Notes under the pieces: generated by a model
Told to the model about the DNA's origin: nothing
Database searches by the model: none
What the model saw: only the letters and a program-made list of their open reading frames with translations
Translations under genes and position numbers: made by a program
Shown here: positions 1 to 8,551 of the stretch, piece by piece
How positions within the stretch are numbered: the stretch's first letter is position 1
Layout: the number at the start of each line of letters is the position of its first letter
Assembly (NCBI GenBank): GCA_017411605.1
Contig: JAFQPR010000079.1
Coordinates: 1-59,400, forward strand
DNA length: 59,400 nt
DNA from: Clostridia bacterium
GTDB taxonomy: Bacteria; Bacillota; Clostridia; Oscillospirales; CAG-272
Direction of reading: 5' to 3'

Positions 1-1
1 C

Positions 2-310
2 ATCTATAACCTGTTGGAAAACGCCGCCAAGTTTGCCCGCAAGGGCTCTACGCTGTATCTGGGTGTCACCGACACGGACCACAAGGTCCGGGTGACGGTG
101 CGCAACGACGGCGACACCATTCCTCCTGAGGAACTGCCTCTGCTGTTCGAGCGGTTCCATAAGAGTGATAAATCCCGCAGCGGGGATAAGGATGGTGTGG
201 GCCTTGGCCTCTATATCGTCAAAACCATTCTGGAACAGCACAAAGAAACCATCAATGTGACCAGCGAGAACGGCGTGACCACCTTCAGCTTCTCGCTGTA
301 TACCGTCAGC
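2..310 (+). CDS. Sensor histidine kinase, C-terminal ATPase fragment (5' end outside window)
   Basis: The frame is open from base 2, so the gene starts before the window. About 100 residues carry the HATPase_c boxes in order: N box (NLLENAAKF), F box (FERFHKSD) and G2 box (GLGLYIVK). The fragment ends near the usual kinase C-terminus (TTFSFSL) but has no stop codon. It runs in frame into a peptide-transporter permease, a fusion I know of in no natural family. Leucine codons here are mostly CTG and the region is visibly more GC-rich than the sequence after base ~320, where CTT dominates. The likely explanation is a chimeric contig end or a recombination join. The junction cannot be placed exactly (about 300-330). 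The kinase identity is clear; its membership of this genome is not. Confidence 0.75.
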
Positions 311-1492
311 GAGGACGGCACTAGCTATTCCTATCGCTACGACACCTATTACGGAGTAGGATTCGGTAAGTATAAGATCATCTCCAAGGAAGAGTTTTTG
401 GACATTCAGAGATATCAGAACGAAAGCGGCAGGCAGGTGCTTTATCCCATCGTTAAATCGTCCGAAAGACCTACGCTTGAGAAGAATAAGTACGATGCTA
501 ATATTTATTATCAGGTTGAAAATCCGAACGTATCTATTCTCCGTCCCAAGCTTGACAGTAATGGTAATATAATTCCTAATTACTGGCAGTACGAGATCTC
601 GGCAGGCAAGGACAATCTTATGGCAGACTACAACTCCTTAAGAATCGAAGGCGAGAACGGTGTTGAGAAGGATGGCAAGCGGTACTACAACGTATACGGC
701 AGAATGGTTGACGGCGGTATTGAGGTTAGAGCCGAATACTACGAATATTATATCTATCAGCATACCCAGGTAAAGAAAGACGGTATCGAAGAGCCGCTCT
801 TTGTGTTCGGTACAACCGGTGACGGTAAGGATATTTTAGCTTGCCTTGCATACGGCGCAAGATTTTCCTTCCTCTTTGCAACTGCAGTTGCAGTCGTAAA
901 CTTTATCGTTGGCGTTATCTGGGGCTCGATTGCGGGTTACTTCGGAGGTAGAATCGACCTCACGATGGAGAGATTCTCCGAGATACTTGGTGCTGTTCCT
1001 ACTATGATAGTTATCACGCTTTTAAAATATCATATGGGCTCGTCAAGCCAGGCGCTAGTCTTGTTTATTTCATTCTTTGCGACAGGGTGGATCGGTATGG
1101 CAGGTACAACGCGTATGCAGTTCTACCGATTCAAAAATCAGGAGTACGTATTAGCGGCAAGAACACTCGGTGCAAGTGACAGGAGAATCATGTTTAAGCA
1201 TATTTTCCCGAACGGTCTTGGTACCATCGTAACGAGTGTTGCGCTCGTTATTCCCTCTATGATATATACAGAAACCTCACTTTCTTACCTGGGTATCATC
1301 AACCTTGAGGCAGGAAACACAACTAGCGTTGGTACTCTGATTGCTGCAGGTCAGAAGTCGATTACGGCAAATGCGGGATACGTTGCTCTGTTCCCCTGTC
1401 TGTTCCTGGTTCTTTTGATGCTCAGCTTCAACTTGTTCGGTAACGGATTACGTGATGCGTTCAACCCGTCACTCAGAGGAGCGGAGGAATAA
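311..1492 (+). CDS. oppC: Oligopeptide/dipeptide ABC transporter permease, OppC/DppC type (5' end replaced)
   Basis: Membrane permease subunit for peptide import. The first ~165 residues after the join are hydrophilic and tyrosine-rich, probably an extracytoplasmic loop inserted after a missing first membrane helix. Then come at least five membrane segments and the cytoplasmic EAA loop (EYVLAARTLGASDRR, near codon 377 of the joined frame), which contacts the ATPases. The C-terminus (FNLFGNGLRDAFNP) is typical of OppC. The true N-terminus is lost because the frame enters from a histidine-kinase fragment. It ends 2 bases before the OppD start, so it belongs to an operon with OppD, OppF and a small membrane protein. 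No binding protein or OppB is visible; they would lie upstream. Confidence 0.85.
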   Translation, partial: EDGTSYSYRYDTYYGVGFGKYKIISKEEFLDIQRYQNESGRQVLYPIVKSSERPTLEKNKYDANIYYQVENPNVSILRPKLDSNGNIIPNYWQYEISAGKDNLMADYNSLRIEGENGVEKDGKRYYNVYGRMVDGGIEVRAEYYEYYIYQHTQVKKDGIEEPLFVFGTTGDGKDILACLAYGARFSFLFATAVAVVNFIVGVIWGSIAGYFGGRIDLTMERFSEILGAVPTMIVITLLKYHMGSSSQALVLFISFFATGWIGMAGTTRMQFYRFKNQEYVLAARTLGASDRRIMFKHIFPNGLGTIVTSVALVIPSMIYTETSLSYLGIINLEAGNTTSVGTLIAAGQKSITANAGYVALFPCLFLVLLMLSFNLFGNGLRDAFNPSLRGAEE

Positions 1493-1494
1493 GT

Positions 1495-3729
1495 ATGAAT
1501 AATAAAGAAGTTAAATTATCAGTTAATAATCTGAAGATCTCCTTCCGTACGGATGCAGGTAAGGTGCAGGCGGTACGTGATATTTCTTTTGATTTCTACA
1601 AGGGTGAGACCCTTGCTATAGTTGGAGAATCCGGCTCCGGTAAGTCGGTTACCTCCAAGGCAATTATGGGTATTTCCGCAGTAAACGCTATCCACGAGGG
1701 CGGAGAGATACTCTATGACGGACAAGACCTTCTCCGTATTCCCGAGGAGGAGATGCACAAGCTTCGCGGGGATAAGATCGCAATGATCTTCCAGGATCCC
1801 TTGTCATCTCTTAACCCCATTATGCGAATCGGTAAGCAGATCACCGAAGCGATGCTCCTTAAAAATAAGGCAAACCGCAAGGAAGGCAGAGCAACGTTCA
1901 ACAAAATGCTCGCTATCTTGTCCGACACGATGAAAAAGGCAACTGCCGAGAAATCCGACTCGGGATATTCGGTAGAACAGATCGAACAGTATATCAAAAC
2001 CTTTGATAACTTCAACATTCAGGCAATCAAGCTCGAAAACAGCTACAACGCTGCGCGAACTGCTGCGGAGGAAATGATCTCGGCAATCGAGGACCTGATC
2101 TTCCTTACGGAAAAGAAGCAAAAGGTAGACGTTGGTGCTAAGCTTGCTTTTATATCGCGTAAGCTTAAGGAGATAGACGATAAGTATTTTGTTTCCGGAA
2201 ACGCGGAGATTCTCAGCAAACACGTTTTAGCTCTTGATGAAGCAAAGCGTGCGGAGCGTAATAAGTTCAAGGCTTCGGATTTCGTAAAGAAGCTCGTTGG
2301 TGCAGGCGCGACAAAGAAGGAGGCATCTGCCGAAACGGTAGAGCTGCTTAAAGCTATTAAGGCAACCGCAGAGAAGCTACTTGATGAGCCTAAGTATAAT
2401 TTCTTCAGAATAGGTTACTATGTATACAAGAAGCCCGAAACCGATCTGAGCCGGATGCCTGCCGATGAGGCAAATGAAATTGCAATAAAGTTCCTCAGCG
2501 AGGACTATATGGATTCGTTCCTTGCACTTGAAAAGATTGCGATTCAGTATTCATTCAATAAGTCTTTTGAGAATAAAAAAATCGCGGTCACAGAGCTCAG
2601 GAATGCAATTGATTTCTTCAAAAGAGGCGACTTTACCGCGCAGGAAGCAGATGCTCTTTGCAAGAGGGTAAACAAGAGCGTTGTTGAAGCAATTGATAAG
2701 CTTGCCGTTATCAAGGATAACGTGGCATACACGTTTGGCGGTGCGCTCGAGAGAGAAATAAAGAAATATTTCTTCTATATCAAGAATAATGCTAAGGAAG
2801 AAGCTCGCTTTGCGAGTCAGACCGCAAAGAGAGATGCTTTGCTTGCAAAGGGTAAAACCGTTGACTGGAAGATCGTTCCTAAGTCAATAATTGAACCCGA
2901 GAAGCAGATCGAATCTATCGTTTCCGTTCTTAGCCGCGTTCTAGGCAGATTTAATGCGGACATTGAGGCTGCAGGCAGCTTTGATGCCGACAAGCGTTGC
3001 GTTGAGCTTATCGACTACCTCAAGGAAAAAGCTTCGCAGGTCGTTTATACCCTTACTCCCCGTATCGCAAAGGAAAAGGCTATCAAGCTTATGGAAGAGG
3101 TTGGTATACCCGAAGCGAGAATGCGTTACAGACAGTATCCCTTCGAGTTCTCGGGCGGTATGCGTCAGCGTATTGTTATTGCTATTGCTCTTTCGGCTAA
3201 CCCCGATATTCTTATTTGCGACGAGCCGACAACTGCGCTTGACGTTACTATCCAGGCTCAGATCCTTGAGCTTATCAACAAGCTGAAGCGCGAGCATAAC
3301 CTTTCTATTATCTTTATTACACACGACCTCGGTGTCGTTGCAAATATGGCGGATAGAATTGCGGTTATGTATGCGGGTAAGATCGTAGAGTACGGTACGG
3401 CGGAAGAAGTATTCTATAATCCGCAGCATCCTTACACCTGGGCGCTTCTTTCCTCTATGCCCGACCTTGATACCAACGAGAAGCTGGATTCAATTCCCGG
3501 TACACCCCCGAATATGATTTATCCTCCCGTTGGCGATGCGTTTGCAGAAAGAAACAAATATGCAATGGAGATCGACTTTGAGATGCAGCCTCCGATGTAT
3601 GAGGTTTCTCCTACACACTATGCTGCAACCTGGTTACTTCATCCTAACGCACCCAAGGTAGAAATTCCAAAAATTATTACCGAGCGTATCAAACGAATGA
3701 AAGAAAGAGGAGGCAACCATGGAGAATAA
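1495..3729 (+). CDS. oppD: Oligopeptide ABC transporter ATPase OppD with a ~400-residue insertion
   Basis: ATP-hydrolysing subunit of a peptide importer. Walker A is GESGSGKS (44-51), the Q-loop glutamine is Q100, the signature SGGMRQ is at 553-558, Walker B plus D-loop is ILICDEPTTALD (from 572), and the H-loop is H610. The C-terminal oligopeptide-transporter region (HPYTWALLSSMPD) is present. OppD proteins are usually about 330-350 residues; this one has 744. The extra length lies between Q-loop and signature (about residues 125-525), in the helical subdomain. It is Lys/Glu/Ala-rich and looks helical or coiled-coil. All catalytic motifs are intact, so the protein is probably active. It overlaps the OppF start by 11 bases. 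Start ATG follows GGAGGAATAAGT. Confidence 0.9.
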   Translation: MNNKEVKLSVNNLKISFRTDAGKVQAVRDISFDFYKGETLAIVGESGSGKSVTSKAIMGISAVNAIHEGGEILYDGQDLLRIPEEEMHKLRGDKIAMIFQDPLSSLNPIMRIGKQITEAMLLKNKANRKEGRATFNKMLAILSDTMKKATAEKSDSGYSVEQIEQYIKTFDNFNIQAIKLENSYNAARTAAEEMISAIEDLIFLTEKKQKVDVGAKLAFISRKLKEIDDKYFVSGNAEILSKHVLALDEAKRAERNKFKASDFVKKLVGAGATKKEASAETVELLKAIKATAEKLLDEPKYNFFRIGYYVYKKPETDLSRMPADEANEIAIKFLSEDYMDSFLALEKIAIQYSFNKSFENKKIAVTELRNAIDFFKRGDFTAQEADALCKRVNKSVVEAIDKLAVIKDNVAYTFGGALEREIKKYFFYIKNNAKEEARFASQTAKRDALLAKGKTVDWKIVPKSIIEPEKQIESIVSVLSRVLGRFNADIEAAGSFDADKRCVELIDYLKEKASQVVYTLTPRIAKEKAIKLMEEVGIPEARMRYRQYPFEFSGGMRQRIVIAIALSANPDILICDEPTTALDVTIQAQILELINKLKREHNLSIIFITHDLGVVANMADRIAVMYAGKIVEYGTAEEVFYNPQHPYTWALLSSMPDLDTNEKLDSIPGTPPNMIYPPVGDAFAERNKYAMEIDFEMQPPMYEVSPTHYAATWLLHPNAPKVEIPKIITERIKRMKERGGNHGE

Positions 3730-4978
3730 TCATGACGTATTGTTAAAAGTGGACCACCTTTGTCAGTATTTCCGCTTGGGACGCAAGGATCTCAAAGCGG
3801 TTGATGACGTAAGCTTTGAGATAAAAAGAGGAGAAACGTTCGGTCTTGTAGGAGAGTCCGGTTGCGGTAAAACAACTACGGGCCGTACGATTATCAAGCT
3901 GAATAACATCACATCGGGTAACGTATATTTCAAAGGTCAGAGGATATGCGCCGGAATACGTTCCTATAAAGATGAGATTTCAAATGCTCGCCGTGCTGCT
4001 GCAAAGAAGATCAAAGCGCTCCGCGCTGAAAAGGACGTTGACGAGGCAAGAAAGCTTGCTATTTCGGAAGAAATTAAAAAGATCAACGAGGAGCTTGGCG
4101 CGATAGTTGATAAGAACAGAGCTCTTATTCAGGATGCAAGGTCGAATAGCAAGGCGGTTGATAAGCAGTACTCCGAGTCGCTCGTCGAGGAGCTTGAGGC
4201 AGAGTATGCTGAAAAAATCAGCGCTGCAACGGGTGATCCCGAAAAGCTTAAGGTTCTCAACCGTGAATATAAAAGCAGAATCCGCGTAGCAAAAAAGAGC
4301 AGACTTATTACGCAGATACAGATGATCTTCCAGGATCCTATCGCATCGCTCGACCCTCGTATGACCGTGCGTGATATTATTGCTGAGGGACTCGTTATAA
4401 ACGGTGTCACAGATAAGAAGTATATCAACGAAAAGGTCTATGAGATTCTTGAAACGGTCGGTCTTGTACGTGAGCACGCAGACCGTTATCCTCACGAGTT
4501 CTCGGGCGGTCAGCGTCAGCGTATCGGTATAGCGAGAGCTGTTATTATGCGCCCCGAAATGATAATTGCCGACGAGCCGATCTCCGCGCTTGACGTATCT
4601 ATTCAGGCACAGGTAATCAACCTTCTTAACGATCTTAAGGAGCAGCTTGGTCTTACCATTCTCTTCATTGCTCACGACCTGTCGGTAGTTAAGTATTTCT
4701 CTGACAGAATCGGCGTTATGTACTTCGGAAGAATGGTTGAGCTTGCCGATTCGGATGAGCTCTTCAAGAATCCCTTGCACCCCTATACGAGATCGCTTCT
4801 CTCGGCAATTCCGTTGCCCGATCCCGTATATGAAAAGAAGCGTGTAAGAATTCACTATAATCCCATCGCAGAGCACGATTATTCGGTAAATGCTCCCTCG
4901 TTCCGCGAAATCACTCCCGGACACTTCGTATATTGCAATGATGCTGAAGAGGAAAAATATAAGCAGATGGTTAAATAA
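3719..4978 (+). CDS. oppF: Oligopeptide ABC transporter ATPase OppF with a ~110-residue insertion
   Basis: Second ATPase of the peptide importer. Walker A GESGCGKT (45-52), Q-loop Q205, signature SGGQRQ (262-267), Walker B MIIADEP (281-287), H-loop H319, then the peptide-transporter C-terminal region ([15 protein letters not shown]). Length is 419 residues against about 310-330 for the family. The excess lies between Walker A and the Q-loop (about 82-195) and is charged, Ala/Lys/Glu-rich and probably helical. Its partner OppD is also expanded, but at a different place in the fold. The start overlaps the OppD end, and the SD AGAGGAGG lies within oppD, so the two are probably translationally coupled. 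Confidence 0.9.
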   Translation: MENNHDVLLKVDHLCQYFRLGRKDLKAVDDVSFEIKRGETFGLVGESGCGKTTTGRTIIKLNNITSGNVYFKGQRICAGIRSYKDEISNARRAAAKKIKALRAEKDVDEARKLAISEEIKKINEELGAIVDKNRALIQDARSNSKAVDKQYSESLVEELEAEYAEKISAATGDPEKLKVLNREYKSRIRVAKKSRLITQIQMIFQDPIASLDPRMTVRDIIAEGLVINGVTDKKYINEKVYEILETVGLVREHADRYPHEFSGGQRQRIGIARAVIMRPEMIIADEPISALDVSIQAQVINLLNDLKEQLGLTILFIAHDLSVVKYFSDRIGVMYFGRMVELADSDELFKNPLHPYTRSLLSAIPLPDPVYEKKRVRIHYNPIAEHDYSVNAPSFREITPGHFVYCNDAEEEKYKQMVK

Positions 4979-4997
4979 CAGATGGATGGTTAAATAA
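4964..4997 (+). repeat. Short tandem duplication across the oppF stop codon
   Basis: CAGATGGTTAAATAA (4964-4978, containing the oppF stop) is followed at once by CAGATGGATGGTTAAATAA (4979-4997), the same sequence with an extra ATGG. It looks like a local duplication. It separates oppF from the GTG start of the next gene, which has no clear SD of its own. Confidence 0.8.
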
Positions 4998-4998
4998 A

Positions 4999-5418
4999 GT
5001 GCAACAGGAAAGTAAAGTTAAGTTAATAAAATATGGCGTTTGTTTTGCAGTTGAAGCACTTATTGCGTTTTTTGTGATATGGTCAAAGGGCTTTTTCACT
5101 GAAAGCGCGGCAGTAAACCTTCAAATTTTGGCGGATGCTTTTTTCGTAGCAGGAGCGTTTATGACGCTATTTGCGGGAATGCTGTTCGTCAGTGGCGAAG
5201 GGGCTCTCATAGGCATTGGATTTGTTCTCAGAAACGTTGTGCTTGCCTTTATTCCGATGGGCAGAGCCAAGCATGAGAAATATGTCGATTATCGCGCGCG
5301 CAAGCTGAGCGAAGCACATAAGCGAGATAACAGCAGCATTTTTGTAACGGGGCTTTTATTCCTTGTCACAGGAATCATTCTTACAGTTATTTGGTATGTA
5401 AAGTTTTATAACAAATAA
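4999..5418 (+). CDS. Small membrane protein, DUF3899-like
   Basis: 139 residues with GTG start; no in-frame alternative start is available because a stop lies just upstream. There are about four hydrophobic segments (residues 10-28, 40-65, 70-88, 113-133). The central LFVSGEGALIGIGFVLRN region followed by a short basic stretch resembles DUF3899 proteins of Bacillota, whose function is unknown. It is the last gene of the opp operon, 20 bases after oppF, and is followed by a strong terminator. The operon position suggests an accessory role at the membrane; the sequence itself does not show one. Confidence 0.6.
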   Translation: MQQESKVKLIKYGVCFAVEALIAFFVIWSKGFFTESAAVNLQILADAFFVAGAFMTLFAGMLFVSGEGALIGIGFVLRNVVLAFIPMGRAKHEKYVDYRARKLSEAHKRDNSSIFVTGLLFLVTGIILTVIWYVKFYNK

Positions 5419-5472
5419 AACCGGGGATTGATGGAAGCATATTAGTTATGCTTTTAACTCAACCAAAAGAAT

Positions 5473-5538
5473 AAAAAATACCCATACTTTCGACCGTGTG
5501 AGATTATTCACAAGATTTGAGGTGTGGGTATTTTTTTG
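5473..5538 (+). terminator. Nested stem-loop terminator after the opp operon
   Basis: AAAAAATACCCATAC (5473-5487) pairs with GTGTGGGTATTTTTTT (5522-5537). The loop contains a second stem, TGTGA...TCACA. The A- and T-rich flanks allow termination from both sides, which suits the convergent gene at 5618. Confidence 0.8.
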
Positions 5539-5617
5539 TTTTTATAAAAGTCCTGATAGATAGTCTGATACGTATACAGTTAATTGTATCTTTACCTATT
5601 GATGCTAAAGCTCTGTA

Positions 5618-6286
5618 TCAAAGAAGGAACGAAAGGAAGCCGAGCACGCCGTAGCTTGCGAGGCACATAATAATTCCGCAGCCCATAACGCCGATGGCTA
5701 TCGAGAGTAAGGATTTTGCCCTCGGGAAGTTAAAGAGCGAGGCAACGAGCGCGCCCGTCCACGCACCCGTACCGGGGAGGGGAAGCAGCACGAAAAGCAT
5801 AAGCCCGAGGAATGTAGCTGCTGACATTCTGCCTCTTGCTCCTTCAGATGCCTTTTCTTCCGCATTCGAAAGAATATCACTATCCGTGTTAAGTTTTTCG
5901 CCTTTTGTGCCATCGGAAATTTCGCTTAACTGCTCGTATGCAGTATCGGTATACAGTCCTTCGGCATCGACCTTATTTGCGCCTGAGCTCTCAATTGCGG
6001 AGCCGTTTTGGACCATATCCTTCTCGATTTTATAGCGGTTCTTGTCAGCCTTCTTGTGAAGCCACTGAACTATCGGGCGGAAAAGCTTGAATCTCTCGAG
6101 AAAATCGAGTATTTTCGGTATAAAGAGAAGGATAAACGGAACGGGGATAAGGTTTCCTGCTACCGCCACCAAGTAGTTTATATAGTATGGAAGCTTCAGC
6201 ACCGTTCCGACGGGAATAGCGCCCCTGAGCTCAATAAGCGGTACCATCGAGATGAAGAGTACCCAAATCACGTCCTTGAATTTCAT
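5618..6286 (-). CDS. Small multidrug-export-type membrane protein (Sm_multidrug_ex family)
   Basis: 222 residues from the ATG at 6286, preceded by AAAGGAGAAAAA; a longer frame with an earlier Met lacks an SD. The hallmark PLPGTGAWTGAL lies near the C-terminus, and the N-terminus (MVPLIELRGAIPVG) also fits the family. Membrane segments are near residues 8-28, 32-55, 158-180 and 195-220. Between them is an unusually long acidic loop of about 80 residues (Ser/Asp/Glu-rich). The family was named as a putative exporter, but its substrate is not established. It stands alone, convergent with the opp operon. Confidence 0.8.
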   Translation of the reverse strand: MKFKDVIWVLFISMVPLIELRGAIPVGTVLKLPYYINYLVAVAGNLIPVPFILLFIPKILDFLERFKLFRPIVQWLHKKADKNRYKIEKDMVQNGSAIESSGANKVDAEGLYTDTAYEQLSEISDGTKGEKLNTDSDILSNAEEKASEGARGRMSAATFLGLMLFVLLPLPGTGAWTGALVASLFNFPRAKSLLSIAIGVMGCGIIMCLASYGVLGFLSFLL

Positions 6287-6399
6287 TTTTTCTCCTTTTG
6301 CTTTGAATAATTTTGGCTTTCCGTAACGCAAAAATATCGGTTTGTTTGAAGCCGCAAAAAAGCTTTTGTATGAAGTTTTTAAAACAATTATTTACAAAA

Positions 6400-7242
6400 T
6401 TATATGTTTATTCCGCGAATTACGTCCATAGTTCTGTATTTTACCGTAGGTATCTCGAGCGACCTGTAATCAAACGGGAGCGGCGCGTGAGCGTCAAGAC
6501 GAATGAGAGCTAAGTTCCGCATAAGAATCTCGCGGCTCTCCTCAAGGGAGGCGCGAAGCTTGTCCTCGCATACGCACGAGGTGTCGGAGAGCAGTTCGCA
6601 AAGAGCGCCGTAGCTGTTTATTATTTTTGCCGCAGTCTTAGGGCCTATACCGCGCACGCCGTGAATGTTGTCCGCCGTGTCGCCGACGAGGGACTTGTAG
6701 TCCGCGTAAAGCTCGGGCTCGATACCGAGCTTTTTGTTTATGTACTCTCTGTCGCATATCGCGCTCGCCGCGCCCTTATACCTTACGACCTTAACACGCT
6801 CGGTGATGAGCTGGAAATAGTCGCTGTCAAACGAGGATATATAGACCTCGGTATCCGCGTCTGCGCTCAGCGCGTAGCTTGCGATAACGTCGTCGCATTC
6901 GGCGCACTGCGCCTCCGCGTGGGCTATACCCATAAAGTCGAGCGCGCGGTAAATATCGGGTAGCTGAGAGTGTGGGTTTTCATCATCCGAGAGCGCCGAG
7001 TAGTCGGGGCGGTTAGCCTTGTATTCGCCGAGAAGCTCAAAGCGCGGATTCTGTGTTTCGCTGTCGAATATCACGGCAACGTGAGTCGGAGAGAGCATAT
7101 CAATAAGTCTGTTCACCGCGCCCACAAATCCGATAACGCCCTGTATCGGACGTCCGTCCTTGCCTGCAATTCGCGATGGCATCCCGAAAAACATCTGAAA
7201 GAGCAGATTATGCCCGTCAATAATTAAAAGTCTTTTCGTCAT
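6400..7242 (-). CDS. 5'-3' exonuclease (FEN/PolA N-terminal type)
   Basis: 280 residues, the length of free-standing 5' nucleases such as YpcP/ExoIX. It has the PIN-like metal site: D9 (LIIDGHN), E115/D117/D118 (AECDDVIASYA), D139/D141 (SSFDSDYFQL), D188/D191 (SLVGDTADNI). The helix-hairpin-helix DNA-binding loop GIGPKTA is at 198-204, and the helical-arch lysine/arginine stretch (GEYKANRP) is also present. It should remove RNA primers or flaps from DNA. It has no polymerase domain. Start ATG at 7242 follows GGAAAAGATATG. The next gene upstream ends about 50 bases away. Confidence 0.9.
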   Translation of the reverse strand: MTKRLLIIDGHNLLFQMFFGMPSRIAGKDGRPIQGVIGFVGAVNRLIDMLSPTHVAVIFDSETQNPRFELLGEYKANRPDYSALSDDENPHSQLPDIYRALDFMGIAHAEAQCAECDDVIASYALSADADTEVYISSFDSDYFQLITERVKVVRYKGAASAICDREYINKKLGIEPELYADYKSLVGDTADNIHGVRGIGPKTAAKIINSYGALCELLSDTSCVCEDKLRASLEESREILMRNLALIRLDAHAPLPFDYRSLEIPTVKYRTMDVIRGINI

Positions 7243-7289
7243 ATCTTTTCCGTATTGTTTTTTGACCGAAAGGTCTTTTTTGTTGAGCT

Positions 7290-8288
7290 TTATTTGTTCA
7301 GCTCGGTGAAGCTCATAACGAGCGTGTCCGAAAGCTCGTCGCGCATTCTGATAACCTCATCGTCGGTCTGCGAATCGTAAACGCCGTAGGTGATATAGCC
7401 CGTCGCGCGTGCGTTCTCCAGCGCGATAAGGCTGTCGTCAAAGTAATGTATCTCGGACGGCTCGCAGCCGATAGTCTTCGCCAACTCGTAGAATATGCGC
7501 GTGTCACTCTTCGTTAAGGAGAAGTCCTCGACCGACCATATAGACTCAAAAAGACCGAAAACGCCGTTGTTCGCGAGGCAAACGTCGGTCACCGAGTGAG
7601 GGCTTGCGGTCAAGACGAAGAGTCTGCAGCCCGCGCCCGCGAGGTCGCGGATATATTCCTTTACGCCATCCTTGAGCTTGATATTGTAGGTATACTCGCG
7701 AGAGAGGCGAGAGCGCACCTTTTCGCAAAGCTCCTCAACCGTCGCGTCAACGCCGTATTTTTCGATATAGTATTTAGCTCCGCCCACGTAGCCGAGGGGC
7801 GTGAGTATTTTTATAAGCTCGTCGTCGTACCCGATACCCTCGTCGTCGGCAATGCTGAGCATAGCGCGCTTGAAATACGGCATAGAGTTTACGAGCGTTC
7901 CGTCAAGGTCGAATACGTATATTCCTTTTTTATCCATATTTCTCTTTCGAAGCTTGATTTCTATTCCGACGACGCCAAACGCCGCCTGCTCCTCGCGGGA
8001 ATAGTATTTATCCATATCCGAGTGGTGAGCCGAGGAGATATTTTCTTCGGTGTATCCGCAGAGGTCAAGGGGCAGAGCCTTGTAAAGCGACTCAAACGAG
8101 TCGAAGCGGTGGAGCTTCACCACCGTGGCGGTAAGTGTCAGAGCAGGGTTGGTGTCAAGGACGAAAACGATAATGTCACCGACCTTCACCCTCTGCCTTT
8201 TTTCGTCGTAGAGTCTGAGCTCGATAGTCTTCTTCCCCGACTCGATAAGTCGGAACGGCTCTTCCTTAAGCTTAAAATTGTGTATCAA
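7290..8288 (-). CDS. Fusion of an ASCH domain and a HAD-family phosphatase
   Basis: 332 residues, starting at TTG 8288 with SD AAGGAG that overlaps the stop of the upstream gene; a longer frame has no SD. Residues 1-112 form an ASCH (PUA-like, nucleic-acid-binding) domain: FRLIESGKKTIELRLYD and VGDIIVF are typical. Residues 120-332 form a HAD hydrolase: motif I DLDGT (127-131), motif II LTASP, a lysine in LTKSD, and motif IV HYFDDS. The domains are normally separate proteins. Here they are joined in frame without a stop, and Met118 with a weak AGAGAAAT before it could still serve as an internal start. Either it is a true fusion or a stop has been lost between two overlapping genes. Confidence 0.75.
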   Translation of the reverse strand: MIHNFKLKEEPFRLIESGKKTIELRLYDEKRQRVKVGDIIVFVLDTNPALTLTATVVKLHRFDSFESLYKALPLDLCGYTEENISSAHHSDMDKYYSREEQAAFGVVGIEIKLRKRNMDKKGIYVFDLDGTLVNSMPYFKRAMLSIADDEGIGYDDELIKILTPLGYVGGAKYYIEKYGVDATVEELCEKVRSRLSREYTYNIKLKDGVKEYIRDLAGAGCRLFVLTASPHSVTDVCLANNGVFGLFESIWSVEDFSLTKSDTRIFYELAKTIGCEPSEIHYFDDSLIALENARATGYITYGVYDSQTDDEVIRMRDELSDTLVMSFTELNK

Positions 8289-8295
8289 GGCCTTG

Positions 8296-8541
8296 TCACT
8301 CCTTATCGTTTTCCTCACCGAAAAGAACGGTAGCCGCGAGCGCCGTGGTAACGCTGCCGAAGATAAAGAGCACGGCAAGGTCGCCGATAAGCTCGGCAAC
8401 GAAGGGCTTACCCGCCTCGGGATGCCAGATAAGGGTGATACCCTCGTCGGTCACGAAGTGGAAGAAGAAATAGTTGATAAGAAGCACGCCGAGCGCGATT
8501 ATCAGCATAATAAGGGAGAGCTTATACAGTTTCTTTTTCAT
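8296..8541 (-). CDS. Small two-helix membrane protein, unknown
   Basis: 81 residues from ATG 8541, preceded by GAGGAGATAAAA. Hydrophobic segments lie at about residues 6-27 and 52-72, with a short extracytoplasmic loop (TDEGITLIWHPEAGKP). It has an acidic tail. I do not recognise a family. Its stop overlaps the SD of the ASCH-HAD gene and it follows a lipoprotein gene by 10 bases, so the three are probably cotranscribed. Confidence 0.55.
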   Translation of the reverse strand: MKKKLYKLSLIMLIIALGVLLINYFFFHFVTDEGITLIWHPEAGKPFVAELIGDLAVLFIFGSVTTALAATVLFGEENDKE

Positions 8542-8551
8542 TTTTATCTCC

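Noticed and set aside
3980-4924. Minus-strand ORF of 314 codons opposite oppF
   Set aside because: Antisense shadow of the oppF gene; composition unlike a protein and no SD.
7596-8333. Plus-strand ORF of 245 codons opposite the ASCH-HAD gene
   Set aside because: Antisense shadow; the minus strand has two complete known domains.
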